From Mesorhizobium comanense (GTDB lineage Bacteria > Pseudomonadota > Alphaproteobacteria > Rhizobiales > Rhizobiaceae), in NCBI RefSeq assembly GCF_005503535.1, contig NZ_SCNN01000015.1, positions 1 through 64,000 on the forward strand: 64,000 nucleotides of DNA, read 5' to 3'. The stretch's first letter is position 1. Each line of letters opens with the position of its first letter. The notes under the pieces are model-generated. The model saw nothing but the letters and a program-made list of their open reading frames with translations, was not told where the DNA came from and did not search any database. Shown piece after piece: positions 51,212-59,008 of the stretch. The position numbers and the translations under genes are program-made.

Positions 51212-51955
51212 ATGAGACTTGCAGGCAAGGTCGCCATCGTCACCGGCGGCGGTTCGGGATTTGGCGAAGGCATCGTCAGGAAATTCGTCGCGGAAGGCGC
51301 GCTGGTCGTCCTGATGGACCGTGACGCGGCCGCCGCCTCGCGCGTCGCGAACGAAACCGGGAAAAACGTGCGGCCGATCACCGGCGACGTCTCGACGCTG
51401 GAAAGCTTCACGGCGGCGGCCGATCTCGCCCGCTCGGCGTTTGGCGGTCTCGACATATTGGTCAACAATGCCGGCGTCGCGCAGCCGCCACTGCCGCTCG
51501 AGACCATGGAAGAGCAGCTGTTCGACCGCATCGCCGACGTCAACATGCGCTCGATCTACAATGGCTCGCGCGCGGTCGTCCCGCATTTCAAGGCGATCAA
51601 GTCGGGCGCCATCCTCAACGTCGCTTCGACCGGCGGCGTCTCGCCGCGCCCCAACCTCACCTGGTACAATGCCTCCAAGGGCTGGGCGATTGCCGCCACC
51701 CGGGCCATGGCCGTGGAGCTGGCCCCCTTCGGCATCCGCGTCAACGCCATAAACCCGGTTGCCGGCGATACGCCGCTGCTCTCGACCTTCATCGGCTCGG
51801 GCGAGGAGAACCGCGCCCGGGTCGTCGCGACCATTCCGATCGGCCGCCTGTCGACGCCGCAGGACATGGGCAATGCGGCCGCCTTCCTCTGTTCCGACGA
51901 AGCCAGCATGATCACCGGCGTCGACCTCAACGTCGATGGCGGCAAGTGCATCTGA
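51212..51955 (+). CDS. Short-chain dehydrogenase/reductase
   Basis: This is a 247-aa SDR with VTGGGSGFGEG at residues 9-19, NNAGVAQPP, catalytic Ser in NVASTGG and YNASK as YxxxK, ending VDLNVDGGKCI. CGGAGGAACAGCC precedes the ATG. It starts an apparent three-gene operon with an isopropylmalate-type dehydrogenase and an FMN alpha-hydroxy-acid oxidase, all of which oxidise hydroxyl groups of small acids or polyols. Confidence 0.93.
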   Translation: MRLAGKVAIVTGGGSGFGEGIVRKFVAEGALVVLMDRDAAAASRVANETGKNVRPITGDVSTLESFTAAADLARSAFGGLDILVNNAGVAQPPLPLETMEEQLFDRIADVNMRSIYNGSRAVVPHFKAIKSGAILNVASTGGVSPRPNLTWYNASKGWAIAATRAMAVELAPFGIRVNAINPVAGDTPLLSTFIGSGEENRARVVATIPIGRLSTPQDMGNAAAFLCSDEASMITGVDLNVDGGKCI

Positions 51956-51980
51956 ACCGGCGTCCCCTGAGGGTTTGGCG

Positions 51981-53078
51981 ATGAAGGATACCTACCGGAT
52001 CGCGGTCGTGCATGGCGACGGCATCGGCCCCGAAGTCTGCTCCGCCACGGTCGAGGTGGTGAAGGCGGCACTCGCGACCTCCAATCCGCTGCGCTTCGAC
52101 GAATACCCCGCCGGCGCGGAGCATTTCCTCAAGACCGGCCAAAGCTTTCCAGAGCCGACTTTCAAGGCCTGCCGGGAGGCCGATGCCATCCTGCACGGCG
52201 CCGGCGGCCTGCCGGGCGTCGTCCATCCGGACGGCACCGAAGCCGGCCTGGACTTCACGCTGAAACTGCGCTTCGAGCTCGACCTCTACGCCAACATCCG
52301 CCCGATCCGCCTGTTCGAGGGCGTGCAGAGCCCGCTGGCCGGCATGAAGGCCGGCGACATCGATTACATCATCCTGCGCGAGAACAGCGAAGGCCTTTAT
52401 GCGGCACGCGGCTCGGGCGCGCTGCTGCGCGGGGAAGTCGCGGTCGACACGCTGGTGCAGACCCGCGCCGGCATCGAGCGCATCGTGCGCAAGGCTTTCG
52501 AACTGGCCCGCCTGTCCAGGGGCGCGCCGCGCGACGGCGTGCGCCGCGTCACCTGCTGCGACAAGGCCAACGTCCTGCGCAGCTACGCCTTCTTCCGCTC
52601 GGTCTTCGACGAGGTGGCGAAGGACTATCCCGACATTGTCACCGAATATGCGCTGGTCGATGCCATGGCCATGCACCTCGTGCTGAAGCCGGGCCACTTC
52701 AACGTCATCGTCTCGGAGAACATGTTCGGCGACATCCTGTCCGACCTCGCGGCCGCCACCGTCGGCGGCATGGGCATGGCGCCGTCGGCCGAGATCGGCG
52801 AGGCAAATGGCTTCTTCCAGGCCGCGCACGGCTCGGCGCCCGACATTGCGGGCAAGGGCATCGCCAATCCCTACGGCACGATCCTGTCGGCGGCTTCCAT
52901 GCTTGACTGGCTCGGCCACAGGCATGGCGACGAAAGGCTGAACGACGCGGCCGAGCGCATCCGGAGCATCACCGAATCCTGCCTCGCCGGCGGCCTGCTC
53001 AGCGCCGACCTGAAAGGAAAATCGTCGACGCGCGAGATCACGCAGGCCGTCTGCGAACGGCTGGCTGGCCGGGCGTGA
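51981..53078 (+). CDS. Isocitrate/isopropylmalate dehydrogenase-family protein (tartrate dehydrogenase-like)
   Basis: This is a 365-aa NAD-dependent beta-decarboxylating dehydrogenase: AVVHGDGIGPEV near the start, KLRFELDLYANIRPIRLF, ILRENSEGLYA and the metal-binding SENMFGDILSDLAAATVGGM. Such enzymes oxidise 3-isopropylmalate, tartrate, homoisocitrate or related acids. The location far from leuCD, beside SDR and hydroxy-acid oxidase genes, argues for a catabolic tartrate/malate-like role over leucine synthesis. The ATG at 51981 has GAGGG upstream, 25 bp after the SDR stop. Confidence 0.88.
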   Translation: MKDTYRIAVVHGDGIGPEVCSATVEVVKAALATSNPLRFDEYPAGAEHFLKTGQSFPEPTFKACREADAILHGAGGLPGVVHPDGTEAGLDFTLKLRFELDLYANIRPIRLFEGVQSPLAGMKAGDIDYIILRENSEGLYAARGSGALLRGEVAVDTLVQTRAGIERIVRKAFELARLSRGAPRDGVRRVTCCDKANVLRSYAFFRSVFDEVAKDYPDIVTEYALVDAMAMHLVLKPGHFNVIVSENMFGDILSDLAAATVGGMGMAPSAEIGEANGFFQAAHGSAPDIAGKGIANPYGTILSAASMLDWLGHRHGDERLNDAAERIRSITESCLAGGLLSADLKGKSSTREITQAVCERLAGRA

Positions 53079-53100
53079 TGCGGCCGGCCGGCTTCTGAAC

Positions 53101-54240
53101 ATGGGTTCGCTCGATCGCCTGGTTTCGGTCGAGGATTTCCGCCAGCTCGCGCGCCGGCGCCTGCCGAAATCGATCTTCGAATTCGTCGACGGCGGCGCCG
53201 GGCAGGAACTGACGCTTGCGGCCAACCGCGCCGACTTCGAGCGCATCCGGCTGATACCGCGCGTGCTGACCGATGTGTCGCGACCGGACCTCTCCACTTC
53301 GCTCTTCTCGCAGAGCCTGCCGACACCGCTGGTGATCAGCCCCATGGGCTCCTGCTCCCTGGTCTGGCCGCAAGCCGACATCGCGATCGCCAGGGCGGCG
53401 GCGGCGCGCGGCATCCCCTACACGCTCTCCACCATGGCCACGACCGGCATCGAGCGCATGGCCAGGGCCGTGGACGGGCCGCTCTGGTTTCAGCTCTATG
53501 TCTTGAGGGATCTCGACTTCGTCAGGCAATTGACCCAGCGGGCGCGGGAAAACGGCTATTCGACGCTGGTGGTGACCGTCGACCTGCAGGCGGGTGGAAA
53601 GCGCGAGAAGGACCTGCGCAACGGCATCTCGATCCCGCTGCGCCCCTCGCCTCGCCACGTGCTCGAAGGCATGCTGCGCCCGGGCTGGTCGCTGCGCCTG
53701 CTGCGTGGCGGCCTGCCGCAATTCGAGAACGTGCGCGGCTATCTCGGCGACACCAGCGCCGGACTGACGATCGCGGCGCGCGTCGGCGCCAATCTTCATG
53801 CCGGCTTCGGCTGGGACGATTTCCGCCGCATCCGCGACTGGTGGCAAGGGCCGCTGGTGGTCAAGGGCGTTCTGCATGCCGGCGACGCAGCCGCTCTCAT
53901 GGCGGCTGGGGCCGACGGCATCTGGGTGTCCAACCATGGCGGCCGCCAGCTGGACAGCGCGATTTCGAGCATCGATGCCCTGCCCGCGATCCGCCATGCG
54001 CTGGGGGCGCAAGTGCCGATCCTCATCGATTCCGGCATCCGCACCGGCATGGACGTCATCAAGGCCGGAGCGCTTGGCGCCGGCGCGGCCGCGATCGGCC
54101 GGGCCGCCCTGTTCGGCGCCGCGGCTGGAGAGGCTGGTGTCGCCAGGGTGCTCGATATCCTGCTGGAAGATATCGCCAACGGCCTGAAGCTCGCCGGCGC
54201 GCCGGTGTTCAGACAGATCGGTCCCGACCTGATCGCGTGA
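53101..54240 (+). CDS. FMN-dependent alpha-hydroxy-acid oxidizing protein (LldD/glycolate oxidase-like)
   Basis: This is a 379-aa TIM-barrel flavoprotein that oxidises L-lactate, glycolate, mandelate or a similar 2-hydroxy acid. The catalytic motif SNHGGRQLD includes H279 and R282; the N-terminal part has RRLPKSIFEFVDGGAGQELT and the FMN-binding ISPMGS. It starts 22 bp after the preceding gene. The following 142 bp hold a 42-bp palindrome and the start of the next operon. Confidence 0.92.
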   Translation: MGSLDRLVSVEDFRQLARRRLPKSIFEFVDGGAGQELTLAANRADFERIRLIPRVLTDVSRPDLSTSLFSQSLPTPLVISPMGSCSLVWPQADIAIARAAAARGIPYTLSTMATTGIERMARAVDGPLWFQLYVLRDLDFVRQLTQRARENGYSTLVVTVDLQAGGKREKDLRNGISIPLRPSPRHVLEGMLRPGWSLRLLRGGLPQFENVRGYLGDTSAGLTIAARVGANLHAGFGWDDFRRIRDWWQGPLVVKGVLHAGDAAALMAAGADGIWVSNHGGRQLDSAISSIDALPAIRHALGAQVPILIDSGIRTGMDVIKAGALGAGAAAIGRAALFGAAAGEAGVARVLDILLEDIANGLKLAGAPVFRQIGPDLIA

Positions 54241-54331
54241 GAAGGCCAGACCGGCCGCAATACCGCTGAATGTGCTTCCCTTTCTCAACCGGTCCCTGCC
54301 GGCACTTGGGCCATTGCGTTCCGCGGTTTCC

Positions 54332-54373
54332 GCGAATATGCTTGTTGAACGATCGTACAACAAGCATATTCGC
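54332..54373. promoter_or_regulatory. 42-bp near-perfect palindrome, TetR-type operator candidate
   Basis: The 16-bp arms GCGAATATGCTTGTTG and CAACAAGCATATTCGC are exactly complementary. The 10-bp centre AACGATCGTA contains the palindrome ACGATCGT, so only one base pair out of 21 mismatches. The inner TTGAACGATCGTACAA looks like a TetR-family operator. It ends 9 bp before the ATG of the trimethylamine-dehydrogenase-like gene, where the ribosome-binding site should be; on RNA it would form a strong hairpin there. Confidence 0.8.
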
Positions 54374-54382
54374 AGAGCCCAC

Positions 54383-56485
54383 ATGACCTGCAATCCCCGC
54401 TATGAAATCCTGTTCGAGCCGATGCGGATCGGACCCGTCACCGCGCCCAACCGCTTCTACCAGGTGCCGCACGCCAGCGGCATGACCAACGCCCTTCCCC
54501 GGGTTCGTGCCGCCTTTCGCGAGGCCAAGGCCGAGGGCGGCTGGGGCGTGATCTGCACCGGCGCCTGTTCGATCGACCCGAGCTCCGACGACGCGCCCCT
54601 GCCCTTCGCCACGCTTTGGGACGACAACGACATCCGCGCCCATGCGCTGATGACGGAAGCGGTCCACCGTCATGGCTCGCTTGCCGGCGTGGAGCTATGG
54701 CATGGCGGCGCATCGGTCATGAACCGGGCGAGCCGCCTGCCGCCGCTGTCGCCGTCGGGCATTCCCTGGATGGCCACGCATGTCGGCTTCATGGGCAATC
54801 TCAGGCCGAAAACGATGGACAAGGCCGACATAAAAGAGGTGCTGCGGTGCCAGGCCGAAGCGGCGCGCAAGGCACGTACGGCCGGCTTCGACGTGGTCTA
54901 TGTCTATGCCGGAATGGGCTATCTCGGCTACGAATTCCTGCTGCCCGAATACAATCATCGCGTCGACGAATATGGTGGCTCGATCGAGAACCGGGTGCGC
55001 TTCGTGCGCGAGATGATCGAGGTCACCAAGGAGGCCGTCGGCAAGGATTGCGGCGTGGCGCTGCGCGTCAGCCTCGAGGAACTGCGCGGCCGGCCGGGCC
55101 GCAACCAGCCTTCCGAAGCGCACGAGCTGATCGAACTGCTGGCCGACCTGCCTGATCTCTTCGACGTCAAGATGGACTCCAGCCCGACCGACTGTTCGGC
55201 ATCGCGCTTCACCGGTGAAGGCAGCCATGAACCGGTGATCGATTTCGTCAAATCGCTGACGAAGAAGCCGGTGGTCGGTGTCGGCCGCTTCACCTCGCCC
55301 GACACGATGGTGTCGCAGATCAAACGCGGCGTGCTCGACTTCATCGGCGGCGCGCGACCGTCCATCGCCGATCCCTTCCTGCCGGCCAAGATCCGCGAAG
55401 GCCGCGAGGCCGAGATCCGCGAATGCATCGGCTGCAACATCTGCATTTCGAGCTGGCATGACGGCGTGCCGGTACGCTGCACCCAGAACCCGACCGCCGG
55501 CGAGGAATGGCGGCGCGGCTGGCATCCCGAACGCGCCGGCCGTACCGACACACCGGAACGCATCCTCATCGTGGGCGGCGGCCCGGCAGGCCTCGAATGC
55601 GCTCTGACGCTCGGCCGGCGCGGCCATGAGGTGACACTGGCCGACGCCAACCGCAATTTCGGCGGACGGCTGACCTTCGAAAAGACCTTGCCCGGCCTGT
55701 CGGCCTGGAACCGTGTCGTCGACTATCGCCTCGGCCGCCTCGGAGAGATGGGCAATGTCTCGCTCTATCCCGAGAGTGCGCTTGGAGTGGACGAGATCAT
55801 CGATCTGGCGCCGGAGCGCGTGGTGCTGGCGACCGGCGCGCGCTGGACGGACATGCTCTATTCCTCGATGGAGATCCCGGTCGGCCGGCTCGATCGTGCC
55901 GGCGTGTTCACGCCCGACGACATCGCCGCCGGACGGTTGCCGCAAGGGCCGACGCTCGTCTTCGATTTCGACAATTACTACATGGGCGGCGTGCTGACCG
56001 AACATCTGGCAGCACTTGGCATCCCCGTCAGTTACGTCACGCCGGCCGGCCAGGCGTCCGCATGGACGATCATGACCAATGAGTTGCCGCTGGTGCATCG
56101 TGCGCTGGCGCGCCGCAACGTGCCGGTGACGACGCTGCATCTGCTGAAATCCTTCGACGGCGAGACGGCGACGCTGGCGCATCTGTTCACCGGCGAGGAA
56201 AGCAGCATTGCCTGCCGCTCGGTGCTGATCGTCGGGCTGAGGCTGCCGCGCAATGAACTGTTCGAGGCGCTCACGGAGCGCGCGGGCGAACTTGAGGCCG
56301 CAGGTATCAAAACCGTCGATCGCATCGGTGATACGCTGGCGCCGGGCGCCATCGCCCATGCCGTGCACAGCGGCCATAAGCTCGCGCAGGAGATCGGCGC
56401 GAAAAGCCGCGGGCAGCCCTATCGCCGCGACACGCCGATCGTCGATGCCGTGACGGATTTCGATATGCGCACGGCAGCCGAATAG
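54383..56485 (+). CDS. Trimethylamine-dehydrogenase-like FMN/4Fe-4S/FAD oxidoreductase
   Basis: This is a 700-aa enzyme of the old-yellow-enzyme plus NAD-binding type. The N-terminal FMN barrel has FEPMRIGPVTAPNRFYQVPH; the 4Fe-4S site is C348, C351, C354, C366 (ECIGCNICISSW to RCTQNP); the C-terminal half has ILIVGGGPAGLECALTL. In trimethylamine dehydrogenase a Cys near residue 30 holds FMN covalently; the same place is A31 here (VPHASG). It is thus closer to the demethylases for dimethylglycine, stachydrine or similar N-methyl compounds. The ATG at 54383 has no clear ribosome-binding site because a palindrome occupies the region. Confidence 0.9.
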   Translation: MTCNPRYEILFEPMRIGPVTAPNRFYQVPHASGMTNALPRVRAAFREAKAEGGWGVICTGACSIDPSSDDAPLPFATLWDDNDIRAHALMTEAVHRHGSLAGVELWHGGASVMNRASRLPPLSPSGIPWMATHVGFMGNLRPKTMDKADIKEVLRCQAEAARKARTAGFDVVYVYAGMGYLGYEFLLPEYNHRVDEYGGSIENRVRFVREMIEVTKEAVGKDCGVALRVSLEELRGRPGRNQPSEAHELIELLADLPDLFDVKMDSSPTDCSASRFTGEGSHEPVIDFVKSLTKKPVVGVGRFTSPDTMVSQIKRGVLDFIGGARPSIADPFLPAKIREGREAEIRECIGCNICISSWHDGVPVRCTQNPTAGEEWRRGWHPERAGRTDTPERILIVGGGPAGLECALTLGRRGHEVTLADANRNFGGRLTFEKTLPGLSAWNRVVDYRLGRLGEMGNVSLYPESALGVDEIIDLAPERVVLATGARWTDMLYSSMEIPVGRLDRAGVFTPDDIAAGRLPQGPTLVFDFDNYYMGGVLTEHLAALGIPVSYVTPAGQASAWTIMTNELPLVHRALARRNVPVTTLHLLKSFDGETATLAHLFTGEESSIACRSVLIVGLRLPRNELFEALTERAGELEAAGIKTVDRIGDTLAPGAIAHAVHSGHKLAQEIGAKSRGQPYRRDTPIVDAVTDFDMRTAAE

Positions 56486-56487
56486 GA

Positions 56488-56531
56488 GCAATTCCAGGAA
56501 AAGCGTGAAGCGGTTTTCCGTTCGGAATTGC
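56488..56531. repeat. Short palindromic intergenic repeat (GCAATTCC...GGAATTGC family), copy 2
   Basis: Outer arms GCAATTCC and GGAATTGC and inner arms GGAAAAGCG and CGGTTTTCC form a nested palindrome, starting 3 bp after the preceding stop. It is related to 28081-28125. It lies within the presumed dicistronic transcript and could attenuate or process it. Confidence 0.65.
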
Positions 56532-56550
56532 ATCAAGCAGGGAGAGACGC

Positions 56551-58089
56551 ATGGAACGCATCGCCGCACGTCGCAGACCCGGCCGCCCGCAGCGCGAGAT
56601 CGGCGGCATCGAACAGCGGCCATGGAAGCAGCTGACGCGGCCCTATCAGCCGATCGAGATCCTGTCGGCCGATCAGGTGCAGACGATCCACGAAATGGGC
56701 CTGACCATCCTGGAAGAGATCGGCATGCGCGTGCTGCAGCCAAGGGCGCGCGCGCTCTATCGCGCGGCCGGTTGCGATGTCGACGAAGGCGAGATGCGGG
56801 TGCGCTTCGACCGCACCATGGTGATGGAGCGCGTCGCCATGGCGCCGTCATCCTTCGAACTGCGTGCGCGCAATCCGGAAAAGAACGTCAAGGTCGGCGG
56901 CAAGCACTGTATCCTGTCGTCGGTCGGCGGGCCGGCCTATGTCATGGACAATGATCGCGGCCGCCGCCCCGGCACCTATGCCGAGATGTGCGACTACCTC
57001 AAGCTCGTCCAGTCGTTCAACGTGCTGCATCAGGAAGGCGGCGGGCCGTTCGAGCCGCTCGACCTGCACCAGAACACCAGGCATCTCGACCTCTACTATG
57101 CCGAGATCACGCTGCTCGACAAGAACTGGCAGCCACAGGCGCTGGGCCGCGGGCGCGCCATCGACGCCCTGGAAATGGTGGCGATCTCGCTCGGCACGAC
57201 GCGTGAAAGACTGGCGCAGGAAATGCCCGTCTTCACCGGCATCATCAACACCAATTCGCCGCTGCAGCTCGACGAGCCGATGGCCGAAGGCCTGATCGAG
57301 TTGGCCGAGCACGGCCAGGTCAATGTCATCACGCCGTTCACGCTGGCCGGCGCCATGAGCCCGGTGACATTGGCCGGCGCGCTGTCGCAGCAGCATGCCG
57401 AGGCGCTGGCCGGCATCGTGCTGACGCAGATCGTGCGCCCGGGCGTCCCGGTGATGTATGGCGGCTTTACCTCGAACGTCGACATGAAGACCGGCGCGCC
57501 CGCCTTCGGCACGCCTGAATACACGCAGGCCGCGCAGATCACCGGGCAGCTCTGCCGGCTGATCGGCGTGCCGTTCCGCTCCAGCAATGTCACCGCCGCC
57601 AATGCGGTCGACGCGCAGGCCGCCTATGAGAGCGCCATGTCGCTGTGGGGTTGCCTGATGGGTGGCGCCAATCTGGTGCTGCACGCGGCCGGCTGGCTGG
57701 GCGGCGGCCTCACCGCCTCCTTCGAGAAGCTTGTCATCGACGCCGAGATGCTGCAGATGATGTCGGCCTATTTCGACCCGCCCGTGGTCGATATCGACAC
57801 GCTGGCGCTTGATGCCGTGCGCGAGGTCGGGCCGGCCGGGCATTTCTTCGGCGCCGCCCACACCATGCAGCGCTACGAGCGCGCCTTCTATTCGCCGCTG
57901 GTGTCCAACTGGGACAATTACGACACCTGGCTCGAACGCGGCCAGGTCACGGCGCGCGAAAGGGCCAATGTCGTGTGGAAGCGCATGGTCGCCGAATACG
58001 AGCAGCCGCCGATCGACCCCGGCATCGACGAGGCGCTTCGCGACTACATGGAGCGGCGGAAACGCGAGGGTGGTTCGCCGCTGAATTGA
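56551..58089 (+). CDS. Trimethylamine methyltransferase (MttB)-family protein, without pyrrolysine
   Basis: This is a 512-aa MttB-superfamily protein: NVLHQEGGGPFEPLDLHQNT, LDKNWQPQALGRGRAIDALE, GTTRERLAQEMPVFTGIINT, and YGGFTSNVDMKTGAPAFGTP. MttB proteins of methanogens read an in-frame amber codon as pyrrolysine; this frame has none. Non-pyrrolysine members include MtgB, which demethylates glycine betaine and passes the methyl to a corrinoid protein. No corrinoid protein is encoded nearby, so its partner must be elsewhere. GGGAGAGAC precedes the ATG. It follows the flavin demethylase-like gene by 65 bp and probably shares its promoter. Confidence 0.9.
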   Translation: MERIAARRRPGRPQREIGGIEQRPWKQLTRPYQPIEILSADQVQTIHEMGLTILEEIGMRVLQPRARALYRAAGCDVDEGEMRVRFDRTMVMERVAMAPSSFELRARNPEKNVKVGGKHCILSSVGGPAYVMDNDRGRRPGTYAEMCDYLKLVQSFNVLHQEGGGPFEPLDLHQNTRHLDLYYAEITLLDKNWQPQALGRGRAIDALEMVAISLGTTRERLAQEMPVFTGIINTNSPLQLDEPMAEGLIELAEHGQVNVITPFTLAGAMSPVTLAGALSQQHAEALAGIVLTQIVRPGVPVMYGGFTSNVDMKTGAPAFGTPEYTQAAQITGQLCRLIGVPFRSSNVTAANAVDAQAAYESAMSLWGCLMGGANLVLHAAGWLGGGLTASFEKLVIDAEMLQMMSAYFDPPVVDIDTLALDAVREVGPAGHFFGAAHTMQRYERAFYSPLVSNWDNYDTWLERGQVTARERANVVWKRMVAEYEQPPIDPGIDEALRDYMERRKREGGSPLN

Positions 58090-58100
58090 GGGGGAAGGTA

Positions 58101-58268
58101 GCGCGAGGCACCCCTCTCTGTCCTGCCGGACATCTCCCCCGCAAGGGGGGAGATCAGCAGATCCATTGGAGGCGCTTCTCCTTCAACGTCGACAATTGGC
58201 GAAGGCGACATCTGATCTCCCCCCTTGCGGGGGAGATGGCCGGCAGGCCAGAGAGGGGTGCCTCGCGC
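58101..58268. repeat. Inverted-repeat element with 57-bp arms (class B)
   Basis: Positions 58101-58157 and 58212-58268 are complementary over 57 bp with two mismatches, around a 54-bp centre that contains CGACAATTGGCGAAGGCGAC. The arms share CTGTCCTGCCGGACATCTCC with the 35.2-kb element. It fills the space between the convergent MttB-like and TetR genes, and probably ends transcription from both sides. Confidence 0.88.
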
Positions 58269-58281
58269 CGACGTCCAATCG

Positions 58282-58962
58282 TTACCCCTCCCGCAAAGCC
58301 CCCACCTGTGCCTCCAGCATCTCGAACCCGGCAGCTTCCGCCGCCTGCGGCGTCACCACGCTCTCATCGAGGCACCACTCCAGCCACAGCCCGTCGACCA
58401 AAGCGATGAAATTGCGCGCCAGCGCCGGCGCATCGACTTGCCGGCCGCGCGGCAAGGCGACCGCCGCAATGTCCTCGGCGAGCTCGGCCCGGTAGGCATC
58501 GTAGAGTTCGCGGTGCGCCGCCTTGAGACGCGGATTGACGGCGATCTCGCCCCACAGCGACAGCCAGATCAAAAGGTTCTCACGGCTGAAATATTCAGGC
58601 GAAAAATTGGAATGCACCAAGGCGGCAAGGGCCGCCTGCGGCGACCAATCGGAAGTTTCCGCACGCCGACGCTTGGCTTCGGCGATCTGGTTGTTGACCG
58701 AGGCATAGAGCGAGGATTTGTAGACCTCGACCAGCAATCCATCGAGGCTTTCGAAATGATGGTTGATGAGGCCGCGCGACACGCCGGCCTGCTTGCAGAT
58801 GCGATCGATGGTGAAGGCGCCGATGCCGCCGACCGACAGGCAGCGCGTCGCCGCCTCGATCAGCATGGAGCGGCGCACATCGGCTTGCTCTCGGCTGAAG
58901 CGCGGCGGAGCTTTCTTGGCGCCGCGCTTCTTTCTTGCATCTTCCGGTTGGGCTTCCGTCAT
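58282..58962 (-). CDS. TetR-family regulator (BetI-like)
   Basis: This is a 226-aa regulator with N-terminal TetR HTH (FTIDRICKQAGVSRGLINHH after MLIEAATRCLSVGGIGAFTI) and a BetI-like C-terminal domain (NLLIWLSLWGEIAVNPRLKA, FIALVDGLWLEWCLDESVVT). BetI represses choline/glycine-betaine genes in other bacteria. It is convergent with the MttB-like gene and may bind the palindrome at 54332-54373 as its target. A basic N-terminal tail (RKKRGAKKAPPRF) precedes the HTH. The 46-bp gap to the next minus-strand gene contains no promoter that I can define. Confidence 0.88.
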   Translation of the reverse strand: MTEAQPEDARKKRGAKKAPPRFSREQADVRRSMLIEAATRCLSVGGIGAFTIDRICKQAGVSRGLINHHFESLDGLLVEVYKSSLYASVNNQIAEAKRRRAETSDWSPQAALAALVHSNFSPEYFSRENLLIWLSLWGEIAVNPRLKAAHRELYDAYRAELAEDIAAVALPRGRQVDAPALARNFIALVDGLWLEWCLDESVVTPQAAEAAGFEMLEAQVGALREG

Positions 58963-59008
58963 GGACTCCAGCTAATCGATTATGCCCTTCCTGTCCACGA
59001 AAGCGCGT

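Noticed and set aside
54695..56851. Minus-strand open frame of over 700 codons opposite the trimethylamine-dehydrogenase-like gene
   Set aside because: It overlaps motifs of a certain gene and has no ribosome-binding site or recognisable domain.
56551..58089. Possible pyrrolysine codon in the MttB-family gene
   Set aside because: The reading frame contains no internal TAG; the family has many pyrrolysine-free members.
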